The notes under the pieces are model-generated. The model was not told the DNA's origin and did no database searches. It was given only the letters and a program-made list of their open reading frames with translations. From Streptomyces sp. NBC_01255 (lineage in GTDB: Bacteria; Actinomycetota; Actinomycetes; Streptomycetales; Streptomycetaceae), in assembly GCF_036226445.1 (NCBI RefSeq), contig NZ_CP108474.1:7006001-7070000 (forward strand): a stretch of DNA of 64,000 nucleotides. The letters are read 5' to 3'. Made by a program: the position numbers and the translations under genes. Below are positions 17,955 through 26,067 of the stretch, one piece after another. Numbering within the stretch: position 1 is the stretch's first letter; each line of letters starts with the position of its first letter.

Positions 17955-18911
17955 ATGGCGATTGCCAAGTCCGAGCGGCTGATGAATCTCGCGCTGTGTC
18001 TGCTCGGGACGCGCCGCCCGCTGAGCAAGCGCGAACTCCGCGGCTCCATCGAGGCCTACCTCGAAGCGAGCGGGGACGACGCCTTCAACCGGATGTTCGA
18101 GCGCGACAAGGACGACCTGCGCGAGCTGGGTCTCGTCATCGAGACCGTCGAGAACCTGGAGGGCGAGACCGGCTACCTCGCCCGCCGCGACTCCAACCGC
18201 CTCCCGCCCATCACCCTCGACGCCGAGGAGGCCGCCGCGCTCGGCCTCGCCGCCAGGGTCTGGCAGCAGGCCCGGCTCGCGGGAGCCGCCAGCGGCGCCC
18301 TCCAGAAGCTCCGCGCCGCCGGCATGCCCGAGGCGGAGGACTCGTACGACGTCCAGCCCAGCGCCCTCGAACCCCGCATCCCGGTGCACGAGGCGGCCTT
18401 CGAGCCCCTCATGCTGGCCTGCCGAGACCGTCGGCCCGTCGTCTTCGACTACCGCAAGGCCAACGCCGCCCGCCCCGAGACCCGCCAGGTCGAGCCCTGG
18501 ACCCTCGAATGCTGGCGCGGCCACTGGTACCTCGCGGGCTGGGACCGCGACCGGGGCGCCGAGCGCGTCTTCCGCCTCTCCCGGATCACCGGCAAGGTCC
18601 GCTCCCGGGCCGGTGCCTTCACCGCGCCCGTACCCGACGTCGTCACCGTCCGCGAGACCGTCGAGAGCTGGGCGGGGGAGACCGCCACCCGCTCCGCGCG
18701 GATCCGGCTGCGCGCCGGCTGCGGCTACCCGCTGCGGGCCCGCGCCCAGTCCGTGGAGGTGGGCGACGACGGCTGGGACGAGCTGGAGATCCCGTACGGG
18801 CACGGGCTCGACGCCTGGCTGGTCGAGTTCGGCCCGGACGTCGTCGTACGGGAACCGGCCGATCTGCGGGCGGATGTACTGGACCGGCTGCGCGCCGTGG
18901 CCAAGGGCTGA
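17955..18911 (+). CDS. pafB: WYL-domain transcriptional regulator PafB
   Basis: 318 residues: N-terminal winged helix (SERLMNLALCLLGTRRPLSK), a central WYL domain with PVVFDYRKANA and WRGHWYLAGWDRDRG, and a C-terminal WCX extension. In mycobacteria PafB and PafC together form an activator of the LexA-independent DNA-damage response, sensing single-stranded DNA through WYL. It is followed after 16 bases by pafC. No clear ribosome-binding site close to the ATG; AGAGGTG is somewhat distant. Confidence 0.93.
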   Translation: MAIAKSERLMNLALCLLGTRRPLSKRELRGSIEAYLEASGDDAFNRMFERDKDDLRELGLVIETVENLEGETGYLARRDSNRLPPITLDAEEAAALGLAARVWQQARLAGAASGALQKLRAAGMPEAEDSYDVQPSALEPRIPVHEAAFEPLMLACRDRRPVVFDYRKANAARPETRQVEPWTLECWRGHWYLAGWDRDRGAERVFRLSRITGKVRSRAGAFTAPVPDVVTVRETVESWAGETATRSARIRLRAGCGYPLRARAQSVEVGDDGWDELEIPYGHGLDAWLVEFGPDVVVREPADLRADVLDRLRAVAKG

Positions 18912-18927
18912 GGGGGAGACGTACCGC

Positions 18928-19881
18928 ATGGCTGCCAACGCGATCGACCAGACGAGGCGGATGCTGTCCCTCGTCACCTATCTCCGTGAGCGCCCCGGCG
19001 CCCACGTCGCCGACGTCGCGCGCGCCTTCGGGATCACCGAGGACGAGCTGATCTCCGACCTGGACGTGCTGCCCATGTGCGGCACCAGCTTCCGCGGCGG
19101 CGATCTGCTCGACATCGACACCGACGGCGACCGGATCTGGTGGCACAACCCCGACGACGTCGCGGCGCCGCTGCGGCTCGCCGCCGACGAGGCGACCGCC
19201 CTCCTGGTCGCCGCCCGTGCCGTCGCCACCCTGCCCGGTCTCCGCGAGAGCGACCGCGACGCGCTGGTCCGCGCGACCGCCAAGCTGGAGGCGGCGGCCG
19301 GCGAGGCCGCCGGGGCCAGCTCGCGGCTCTCGGTCACCTTCGAGTCCGAGGGCGGCGTCTTCGCCGAGGTCGACCGGGCGATCTCGGAGCGCAGGCGGCT
19401 GTGGGTGCGCTACTACTCGCCCGCGCGCGACGAGCTCACCGAGCGCGAGGTCGACCCGATCCGGCTCTTCGCCGTCGGCCACACGTACATGGAGGCGTGG
19501 TGCCGGCTCTCCGAGGCGCGCCGCACCTTCCGACTCGACCGGGTCGTCGAGATCCGGCTCCTCGACGAACACGCCGCGCCGCCCGAGCTGGAACTGCGCG
19601 ACCTCTCCGAGGGGCTGGTCCAGCCCTCCGCCGACGACCCCGAGGTCGTGGTCGAGGTCGGCCCCGGCGGACGGTGGGTCGCCGAGTACTACCCGCACGA
19701 CCGCGCCGACGAGCTGCCCGACGGCGGCCTGCGGATCACCCTGCGGACGCCGGACCCCGCCTCGCTGCGGAGGCTCGCCCTCCGGCTGGGCAGCGACGGG
19801 CGGATCGTCGCGCCGCGCGAGCTCGCCGACAGCGCCCGGGAGGCGGCGACCGCCGCGCTCGCCGCGTACGAGGGCGTGTGA
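18928..19881 (+). CDS. pafC: WYL-domain transcriptional regulator PafC
   Basis: 317 residues with the same architecture as PafB: helix-turn-helix (RRMLSLVTYLRERPGAHVAD), WYL segment (RRLWVRYYSPARDELTEREVDPIRL, HTYMEAWCRLSEARRTFRLDR) and WCX tail. Works with PafB as a heterodimer. GAGGGGGAG precedes the ATG. The name pafC comes from linkage to pafA; a role in pupylation itself has not been shown for this family. Confidence 0.93.
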   Translation: MAANAIDQTRRMLSLVTYLRERPGAHVADVARAFGITEDELISDLDVLPMCGTSFRGGDLLDIDTDGDRIWWHNPDDVAAPLRLAADEATALLVAARAVATLPGLRESDRDALVRATAKLEAAAGEAAGASSRLSVTFESEGGVFAEVDRAISERRRLWVRYYSPARDELTEREVDPIRLFAVGHTYMEAWCRLSEARRTFRLDRVVEIRLLDEHAAPPELELRDLSEGLVQPSADDPEVVVEVGPGGRWVAEYYPHDRADELPDGGLRITLRTPDPASLRRLALRLGSDGRIVAPRELADSAREAATAALAAYEGV

Positions 19882-19918
19882 CGTCCTCCGCTGCGAGGAC
19901 GCTGTTGCTGACGTAGTT

Positions 19919-19981
19919 GCCGAACCGGTCGTCGCCTGACCGGTCGTCGCCGAACCGGTTCCCGCCGAGCCGGTTGTCGCC
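19919..19981 (+). repeat. four imperfect 15-bp tandem repeats with ACCGGT/GCCGGT cores
   Basis: Units begin at 19919, 19934, 19949 and 19964 and read GCCGAACCGGTCGTC, GCCTGACCGGTCGTC, GCCGAACCGGTTCCC and GCCGAGCCGGTTGTC. They fill the gap between pafC and the next small gene, in no supported reading frame. Confidence 0.75.
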
Positions 19982-20007
19982 GTAGGGAAACGAGGGAGAT
20001 GTCCGTC

Positions 20008-20253
20008 ATGCCTGGTCTTGCTGCGACGATGGCCCCGGTCCTCTTCAAGGCCGCCTGCCCCGACTGCCGCTCCCGCTTCGAGCTCTCCGCCAGCGCCCTG
20101 CGCCTCGCCATCGGCGCCAGCCGGCGGACCACCTTCTACTCCTTCACCTGCCCCGAATGCGGCAGCTCCGTCCGCAAACCCGCGGGCGAACGCATCATCG
20201 AACTCCTCACCGGCGGCGGCGTCCGCACCCTGCGCCTCCACACCACCGTCTGA
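20008..20253 (+). CDS. small zinc-ribbon-like protein
   Basis: 81 residues. Two CPxC knuckles, CPDC near residue 16 and CPEC near residue 48, are spaced as in a treble-clef or rubredoxin-like zinc ribbon. The C-terminus is basic and hydrophobic without further motifs. ATG 20008 is preferred over ATG 19999 because the GAGGGAGA ribosome-binding site would touch the earlier codon. Conserved small proteins of this type lie upstream of tatA in Streptomyces. Function unknown. Confidence 0.8.
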   Translation: MPGLAATMAPVLFKAACPDCRSRFELSASALRLAIGASRRTTFYSFTCPECGSSVRKPAGERIIELLTGGGVRTLRLHTTV

Positions 20254-20276
20254 ACGACCCCCACCCGCTCAAGGTC

Positions 20277-20282
20277 TAGGCT
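20277..20282 (+). promoter_or_regulatory. -10 element of a leaderless promoter
   Basis: TAGGCT ends six bases before the ATG at 20289 and no ribosome-binding site is present. Confidence 0.55.
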
Positions 20283-20288
20283 CTGCCC

Positions 20289-20486
20289 ATGTTCTGGCCC
20301 ATGCTCGCCATCGCCCTCGGCTTCCTCGGCATCGCCGTCCTCGGCGTCCTCGGCATCAAGGTCTTTCTGGAGGTCCAGCGCCTCGGCCGGCAAGTGGCCC
20401 GCACCACAGAACGGATCACCCAGGCCGCCGAAGAGCTCGAAACGGCCGCCGTGGGACTGGCCCGAACCGGCGAGACACTGCGCTGA
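20289..20486 (+). CDS. small single-pass membrane protein
   Basis: 65 residues: one N-terminal transmembrane helix (MLAIALGFLGIAVLGVLGIKVFL) followed by an amphipathic helix-prone tail (QVARTTERITQAAEELETAA). This resembles the topology of TatA/TatB and of DUF948-type proteins, and it lies 185 bases upstream of tatA. There is no FGxxKLPD hinge, so it is not a Tat component by sequence. Probably leaderless. Role unknown. Confidence 0.8.
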   Translation: MFWPMLAIALGFLGIAVLGVLGIKVFLEVQRLGRQVARTTERITQAAEELETAAVGLARTGETLR

Positions 20487-20671
20487 GTCGGTGCCGTACG
20501 CTGCACGAAGCGGCCTCGGCCCGGGGGCGCGGGACGCAATCGGGAGTATGCACGGGCATTGCCTCGCGTTTACTCCTGCGGGTTACGATCGCAGGCAGCG
20601 CGGTGGCCGGACGCATGTCCGACCCGCCGGGCACGCACTCCAATGTCGCCTCGGTGAAGAAGGTAAAAGCT

Positions 20672-20965
20672 ATGGGTAGGCTCGGCCCCACCGAGATCAT
20701 TCTCATCCTCGTCGTCATCATCCTGCTGTTCGGTGCCAAGAAGCTTCCGGACATGGCCCGCTCGCTGGGCAAGTCGGCCCGCATCCTCAAGAGCGAGGCC
20801 AAGGCGATGAAGTCGGACGACCAGCAGAGCGCCCCCGCCGACCCGCCGCACGCCGGAACCGGAGCGCAGGACGCGCAGCCCGCGCCGCGCACGATCCAGG
20901 CCGCTCCCGGCGACGTGACCAGCTCGCGTCCCGTGACCGAGCCCTCGGACACGACCAAGCGCTGA
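20672..20965 (+). CDS. tatA: Sec-independent translocase subunit TatA
   Basis: 97 residues. N-terminal helix LGPTEIILILVVIILLFGAKK, the FGxxKLP hinge, then an amphipathic helix (DMARSLGKSARILKSEAKAM) and a charged, Pro-rich tail. Many copies assemble around TatC to open a path for folded twin-arginine substrates. GAAGAAGG lies upstream of the ATG. tatC follows 59 bases later; no tatB gene is present in the window, as in other Streptomyces where it is elsewhere. Confidence 0.97.
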   Translation: MGRLGPTEIILILVVIILLFGAKKLPDMARSLGKSARILKSEAKAMKSDDQQSAPADPPHAGTGAQDAQPAPRTIQAAPGDVTSSRPVTEPSDTTKR

Positions 20966-21024
20966 CCCGGTCCGCCGCGGCCGCCGCACTGTGCGGCGGC
21001 TGCCGCACGAGATGAGGACGTGGG

Positions 21025-21978
21025 TTGCCCAAGTCTGCCCGCAAGCAGGAGAAGGATCCCGAGGGTCGGATGCCCCTCGTGGAGCACCTGCGTGAACTCC
21101 GCAACCGACTGGCGAAAGGTCTCCTCGCCGTCGCTGCGGTGACGATCGTGGCCCTCGTGTACAGCGAGGAGCTCATGCAGTTCCTGACGCAATCGGTGCC
21201 CACCTGCGCCAAGGGCGTCACCAGTGACGGCGGAAACTGCGCGATCGTCTCCTTCAACACGCTGATGGCCCCCTTCAGCACGACGATCCAGCTGTCCCTG
21301 ACGGTGGGTCTCGTCGTCGCGAGCCCGGTCTGGCTGTACCAGTTGTGGGCGTTCGTCGCGCCCGGCCTCCACAAGAGCGAGAAGAAGTACACGTACGCGT
21401 TCGTCGGCGCGGCCGTGCCGCTCTTCTCCGCCGGCGCCTACCTCGCGTACCTGATCCTCCCGATCAGCGTGAAGGTCCTCATCAGCCTCACGCCTAGTGG
21501 TTCCGCGAACATCCTCTCGCTCGGCGACGTCCTCGACTTCACCCTGCGCATGGTGCTCGTCTTCGGCCTCGCCTTCGAGCTTCCGCTCGTCCTGGTGATG
21601 CTGAACCTCACCGGTGTCCTCACCGGTCGCCGCATGGCCGGCTGGTGGCGCGGCGTGATCATGGGCGTCTTCGTCTTCGGCGCCGTCATCACCCCCACGA
21701 CCGACCCGATCGGCATGATCGCCCTCGCGGGGCCCATCACGATCCTGTACTTCGGGGCCGTCGGCTTCTCGCTGCTCAACGACCGGCGACGCAAGCGCAA
21801 CAACCCCGACGCCGCTCTCGACGACGACGAGGCCTCCGAACTCGACCTCACCCCCGAGGCCGTCGGCGCCATCGAACCCGTCGGCGCCGCGCGGGCCCTG
21901 CCCGAGCAGGCCACCGGGCCGGGGGAGACCGGCGGATCCGCCGCCCACCGGGTCAACGGTTACGACGACATCACCTGA
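21025..21978 (+). CDS. tatC: Sec-independent translocase subunit TatC
   Basis: 317 residues, TTG start at 21025 with GATGAGGA upstream. The N-terminal cytoplasmic motif MPLVEHLRELRNRL that recognises the RR signal is intact, with six hydrophobic segments ending near residue 250 and a long acidic cytoplasmic tail. Contains FGLAFELPLVLV with the conserved helix-4 Glu. Binds twin-arginine signal peptides and recruits TatA. Confidence 0.97.
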   Translation: MPKSARKQEKDPEGRMPLVEHLRELRNRLAKGLLAVAAVTIVALVYSEELMQFLTQSVPTCAKGVTSDGGNCAIVSFNTLMAPFSTTIQLSLTVGLVVASPVWLYQLWAFVAPGLHKSEKKYTYAFVGAAVPLFSAGAYLAYLILPISVKVLISLTPSGSANILSLGDVLDFTLRMVLVFGLAFELPLVLVMLNLTGVLTGRRMAGWWRGVIMGVFVFGAVITPTTDPIGMIALAGPITILYFGAVGFSLLNDRRRKRNNPDAALDDDEASELDLTPEAVGAIEPVGAARALPEQATGPGETGGSAAHRVNGYDDIT

Positions 21979-21985
21979 TCTTGTA

Positions 21986-22016
21986 GGGTCCCCCCAGACT
22001 CCGTCCGGGGGGACCC
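21986..22016 (+). terminator. hairpin at tatC end that also covers the next ribosome-binding site
   Basis: A 10-bp stem (21986-21995 with 22007-22016). The 3' arm contains the GGGGGGA that is the only Shine-Dalgarno candidate for the ATG at 22021, so the structure can act both as a terminator and as a translational lock. Confidence 0.65.
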
Positions 22017-22020
22017 CCAC

Positions 22021-23022
22021 ATGACCAGCGACATCACCCTCTTCGTCAACCCCACCGCAGGCCGCGGCCGCGGCGCCCACGCCGCGCAACCCGCCGCACA
22101 GGCCCTCAGGGACGCCGGATTCTCCGTCCGTACCCTCCTCGGGCACGACGCCGACGACGCCCTGCGGCGCGCCCGCGAGGCCGTCGACGCGGGGACCGGA
22201 GCCCTCGTCGCCGTCGGCGGCGACGGCATGATCTCGCTCGCGCTCCAGGCGGTCGCGGGGACCCGGACGCCGCTCGGAGTCATCGCCGTCGGCACCGGCA
22301 ACGACTTCGCCCGCACCCTCGGCCTGCCGGTCCGCGCCCCGGCCGCGGCGGCCCGCGTCACCGCCGATCTGCTCAAGGGCGCCGGCGGCCACGCGATGGA
22401 CCTCGGGCGGATCACGGGCGGGGACCTTGGGCAGGCGACGGGCGGGGACCCGGGACAGGCGGCAGGCGAGGGCCCCGGGCAGGCGGCGGGCGGGGCGGGC
22501 ACCCGCTGGTTCGGCACCGTCCTCGCCTCCGGCTTCGACTCCCGCGTGAACGACCGCGGCAACCGCATGCGCCTCCCCGCCGGACGCTTCAAGTACGACC
22601 TCGCCATCCTCGCCGAACTCGCGGCCTTCCGGCCCGTCCCCTACCGGCTGACCCTCGACGACGGGCGGGTCGTCGAGACCGACGCGACCCTCGTCGCCGT
22701 CGGCAACGGCACGTCCTACGGTGGCGGCATGCGCATCTGCGCCGACGCCCGTACCGACGACGGATTCCTCGACGTCACCGTCGTCGGCGACTGCTCCCGC
22801 ACGACGCTGATCAAGGTGTTCCCCCGCGTCTACCGCGGCACCCACCTCGACCACCCGAAGGTCACCACGTACCGGGTCCGCTCCCTCACGCTCGACGCAC
22901 CGGGCATCACCGGCTACGCCGACGGCGAGCCCCTCGGCCAGCTGCCCCTCACGGTGGAGTGCGTCCCCGGCGCCCTGCGCGTCCTGGCGCCTCCCGTGCC
23001 CCCGGGAGCATTGCCCCGATAA
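22021..23022 (+). CDS. diacylglycerol/sphingosine-kinase-like lipid kinase
   Basis: 333 residues. Contains the DAGK catalytic signatures VNPTAGRGRG near residues 9-18, VAVGGDGMISLALQAV near 63-78 and the GVIAVGTGNDFARTLGLP loop. The C-terminal half has the YADGEPLGQLPLTVEC motif typical of the fold. It likely phosphorylates diacylglycerol or a related lipid at the membrane surface. An insertion of three 8-residue repeats (residues 132-155) interrupts the domain. Its ribosome-binding site lies in the hairpin after tatC. Confidence 0.9.
   Translation: MTSDITLFVNPTAGRGRGAHAAQPAAQALRDAGFSVRTLLGHDADDALRRAREAVDAGTGALVAVGGDGMISLALQAVAGTRTPLGVIAVGTGNDFARTLGLPVRAPAAAARVTADLLKGAGGHAMDLGRITGGDLGQATGGDPGQAAGEGPGQAAGGAGTRWFGTVLASGFDSRVNDRGNRMRLPAGRFKYDLAILAELAAFRPVPYRLTLDDGRVVETDATLVAVGNGTSYGGGMRICADARTDDGFLDVTVVGDCSRTTLIKVFPRVYRGTHLDHPKVTTYRVRSLTLDAPGITGYADGEPLGQLPLTVECVPGALRVLAPPVPPGALPR
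22414..22485 (+). repeat. three in-frame 24-bp repeats within the lipid kinase
   Basis: Three units of 24 bp encode TGGDLGQA, TGGDPGQA and AGEGPGQA, followed by AGGAG. The block sits in a surface loop between conserved segments and looks like a slippage expansion. Confidence 0.85.
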
Positions 23023-23066
23023 AGATCGCGTCACTGTCAGAGGCGGCGGGTAGGCTCGATGACAAG

Positions 23067-25892
23067 ATGACAGAGGACCTCACACCAGCCGAAGCGTACG
23101 CAGCCGCTCTCGCCCGCAACGCCGAGCAGCGGACCGCGCTGGCCCCCTTCCGCGAGATGTACGACTTCGACCTGGACCCCTTCCAGATCGAGGCGTGCCA
23201 GGCCCTCGAGTCGGGCAAGGGCGTGCTCGTCGCCGCGCCAACGGGCTCCGGGAAGACCATCGTCGGCGAGTTCGCCGTCCATCTCGCCCTCAGCCAGGGC
23301 CGCAAGTGCTTCTACACGACGCCCATCAAGGCGCTGTCGAACCAGAAGTACGCCGACCTCGTCAAGCGGTACGGCGCGGACAGGGTCGGCCTGCTCACCG
23401 GCGACAACAGCGTCAACGGCGACGCGCCGATCGTCGTCATGACCACCGAAGTCCTCCGCAACATGCTGTACGCGGGGTCACAGGCCCTCTCCGGCCTCGG
23501 CTACGTCGTGATGGACGAGGTGCACTACCTCTCCGACCGCTTCCGCGGCGCCGTCTGGGAGGAAGTGATCATCCACCTCCCCGAATCCGTCACCCTCGTG
23601 TCACTCTCCGCGACCGTGTCCAACGCCGAGGAGTTCGGCGACTGGCTCGACACCGTCCGCGGCGACACCGAGGTCATCGTCTCCGAGAGCCGACCCGTAC
23701 CCCTCTGGCAGCACGTCCTGGCCGGACGCCGGATGTACGACCTCTTCGAGGAGGAGACCGACCACGGAGGCCGCGGCTCCGCGCGCCGCGAGGTCAACCC
23801 CGACCTCGTCCGCCTGGCCCGCACCGAGAACTCGACGTACAACCCGCGTGACCGGCGCCGCGGCAAGATGATCCGTGAGGCCGACCGCGAGCGCGAGCGC
23901 CGCCAGCGCTCCCGCATCTGGACCCCCGGCCGCCCCGAGGTCATCGAGCGCCTCGACGCCGAGGGGCTTCTGCCCGCCATCACCTTCATCTTCAGCCGCG
24001 CCGGCTGCGAGGCCGCCGTCCAGCAGTGCCTTCACGCCGGACTCCGCCTCAACAACGAAGAGGGACGTCTGCGCGTCCGCGAGATCGTCGAGGAGCGGAC
24101 CGCCTCCATCCCCACCGAGGACCTCCACGTCCTCGGCTACTACGAGTGGCTCGAAGCGCTGGAGCGGGGCATCGCCGCCCACCACGCCGGCATGCTCCCC
24201 ACCTTCAAGGAGGTCGTCGAAGAGCTCTTCGTCCGCGGCCTCGTGAAGGCCGTCTTCGCCACCGAGACCCTCGCCCTCGGCATCAACATGCCCGCGCGGT
24301 CCGTCGTCCTGGAGAAGCTCGTCAAGTGGAACGGCGAGCAGCACGCCGACATCACACCCGGCGAGTACACCCAGCTCACCGGCCGCGCCGGCCGCCGTGG
24401 CATCGACGTCGAGGGCCACGCCGTGGTGCTCTGGCAGCGCGGCTTCGACCCGGGCCACCTCGCCGGGCTCGCGGGCACGCGCACGTACCCGCTGCGGTCC
24501 AGCTTCCGGCCCTCGTACAACATGGCGGTCAACCTCGTCGACCAGTTCGGCCGCCACCGCTCCCGCGAGCTCCTCGAAACCTCCTTCGCCCAGTTCCAGG
24601 CCGACCGCTCCGTCGTGGGCATCTCGCGCCAGGTGCAGAAGAACGAGGAGGGGCTCGAGGGCTACCGCGAGGGCATGACCTGCCACCTCGGCGACTTCGA
24701 GGAGTACGCGCGGCTCCGCCGCGACCTCAAGGACCGCGAGACGGAACTGGCCCGGCAGGGCGCCGCCCAGCGGCGTGCCCAGGCCGCCGGCTCGCTGGAG
24801 AAGCTCAAGCCGGGCGACATCATCCACGTCCCCACCGGCAAGTTCGCGGGACTCGCCCTCGTCCTCGACCCCGGGATCCCCGCGGGGCGGACCAACGGCC
24901 ACCGGGGCTTCGAGCAGCACGACGGACCGCGTCCCCTCGTCCTCACCGCCGAGCGGCAGGTCAAGAGGCTCGCCTCCATCGACTTCCCGGTCCCCGTCGA
25001 GGCGCTCGACCGCATGAGGATCCCCAAGTCCTTCAACCCGCGCTCGCCGCAGTCCCGCAGGGATCTCGCCTCCGCGCTGCGGACCAAGGCCGGGCACGTC
25101 CATCCCGAGCGTCACCACAAGCAGCGCGCGGCCGCCGCCGACGACCGCGAGATCGCCCGGCTGCGCACCGCGCTCCGCGCCCATCCCTGCCACGGCTGCG
25201 ACGAGCGCGAGGACCACGCCCGCTGGGCCGAGCGCTACCACCGCCTCCAGCGCGACACGCACCAGCTGGAGCGGCGCATCGAGGGCCGTACCAACACGAT
25301 CGCCCGGACCTTCGACCGGATCGTCGCGCTCCTCACCGAGCTCGACTACCTGCGGGCCGACGAGGTCACGGACAACGGCAAGCGGCTGGCCCGGCTCTAC
25401 GGCGAGCTCGACCTGCTGGCGAGCGAATGCCTCCGGGACGGTGTCTGGGAGGGTCTCACCCCGCCCGAACTCGCGGCCTGTGTCTCGGCGTTGGTGTTCG
25501 AGTCGCGCCAGGCCGACGACGCCGTCGCACCGAAGCTGCCCACGGGCAACGCCAAGGCGGCGCTCGGCGAGATGGTCCGGATCTGGGGCCGCCTCGACGC
25601 CCTCGAGGAGGAGTTCAAGATCAACCAGGCGGAGGGGGTCGGCCAGCGCGAGCCCGACCTCGGCTTCGCCTGGGCCGCCTACCAGTGGGCCTCCGACAAG
25701 AGCCTCGACGAGGTGCTCCGCGAGGCGGAGATGCCCGCCGGTGACTTCGTCCGCTGGTGCAAGCAGGTCATCGACGTCCTCGGGCAGATCGCCGCCGCGG
25801 CGCCCAAGGAGAACAGCACGGTCTCCAAGAACGCCCGCAAGGCCGTCGAGTCGCTGCTGCGGGGTGTCGTCGCCTACAGCTCGGTGGGCTGA
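23067..25892 (+). CDS. helY: superfamily 2 DEVH-box helicase, HelY/Mtr4-like
   Basis: 941 residues, near the length of mycobacterial HelY. Motif I is APTGSGKT (about residues 58-65), motif II DEVH in VVMDEVHYLSD, motif III SLSATVSN, and motif VI QLTGRAGRRGID. After the helicase core come an arch-like insertion and an alpha-helical C-terminal domain with DELDYLRADEV-type segments and four cysteines/histidines near CHGCDEREDHARW. Predicted ATP-dependent RNA or DNA unwinding; the Mtr4/Ski2 resemblance favours RNA. TAGGCT at 23051-23056 gives a leader of only a few bases. Confidence 0.92.
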   Translation: MTEDLTPAEAYAAALARNAEQRTALAPFREMYDFDLDPFQIEACQALESGKGVLVAAPTGSGKTIVGEFAVHLALSQGRKCFYTTPIKALSNQKYADLVKRYGADRVGLLTGDNSVNGDAPIVVMTTEVLRNMLYAGSQALSGLGYVVMDEVHYLSDRFRGAVWEEVIIHLPESVTLVSLSATVSNAEEFGDWLDTVRGDTEVIVSESRPVPLWQHVLAGRRMYDLFEEETDHGGRGSARREVNPDLVRLARTENSTYNPRDRRRGKMIREADRERERRQRSRIWTPGRPEVIERLDAEGLLPAITFIFSRAGCEAAVQQCLHAGLRLNNEEGRLRVREIVEERTASIPTEDLHVLGYYEWLEALERGIAAHHAGMLPTFKEVVEELFVRGLVKAVFATETLALGINMPARSVVLEKLVKWNGEQHADITPGEYTQLTGRAGRRGIDVEGHAVVLWQRGFDPGHLAGLAGTRTYPLRSSFRPSYNMAVNLVDQFGRHRSRELLETSFAQFQADRSVVGISRQVQKNEEGLEGYREGMTCHLGDFEEYARLRRDLKDRETELARQGAAQRRAQAAGSLEKLKPGDIIHVPTGKFAGLALVLDPGIPAGRTNGHRGFEQHDGPRPLVLTAERQVKRLASIDFPVPVEALDRMRIPKSFNPRSPQSRRDLASALRTKAGHVHPERHHKQRAAAADDREIARLRTALRAHPCHGCDEREDHARWAERYHRLQRDTHQLERRIEGRTNTIARTFDRIVALLTELDYLRADEVTDNGKRLARLYGELDLLASECLRDGVWEGLTPPELAACVSALVFESRQADDAVAPKLPTGNAKAALGEMVRIWGRLDALEEEFKINQAEGVGQREPDLGFAWAAYQWASDKSLDEVLREAEMPAGDFVRWCKQVIDVLGQIAAAAPKENSTVSKNARKAVESLLRGVVAYSSVG

Positions 25893-25914
25893 CGGCTCCG
25901 GTTCCTTCAGGCCA

Positions 25915-25942
25915 GTGCCCGTGGCGATCACGCCACGGGCAC
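25915..25942 (+). terminator. intrinsic terminator after helicase gene
   Basis: A perfect 12-bp stem (25915-25926 with 25931-25942) with an ATCA loop, 23 bases after the stop. Confidence 0.85.
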
Positions 25943-25969
25943 CGGTCGTTCCGTCCCCTGTGCGCATGG

Positions 25970-25992
25970 TTGTCCACAGGGCGTTGTCCACA
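25970..25992 (+). promoter_or_regulatory. two perfect DnaA boxes
   Basis: TTGTCCACA occurs at 25970-25978 and again at 25984-25992, same orientation, 14 bp apart. This is the preferred Streptomyces DnaA box. An outer inverted repeat CCCCTGTG (25955-25962) / CACAGGGG (25989-25996) overlaps them. They lie about 80-100 bases upstream of the P450 start, not at oriC. Confidence 0.75.
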
Positions 25993-26067
25993 GGGGTGGC
26001 GCTCGGGTCGACCCTTCCGCTTGCATGGACTCGCACACGGGGAAGGCCAGTTGGGGAGGGGACGCAC

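Noticed and set aside
6645..19881. The proteasome/pupylation block as a new system
   Set aside because: All components are the known Pup-proteasome machinery in standard actinobacterial order; only the details (Glu-ended Pup, promoter dyads) are noteworthy.
20416..23034. An 872-codon minus-strand frame across tatAC and the lipid kinase
   Set aside because: Same reason; tatA, tatC and the kinase on the plus strand are unmistakable.
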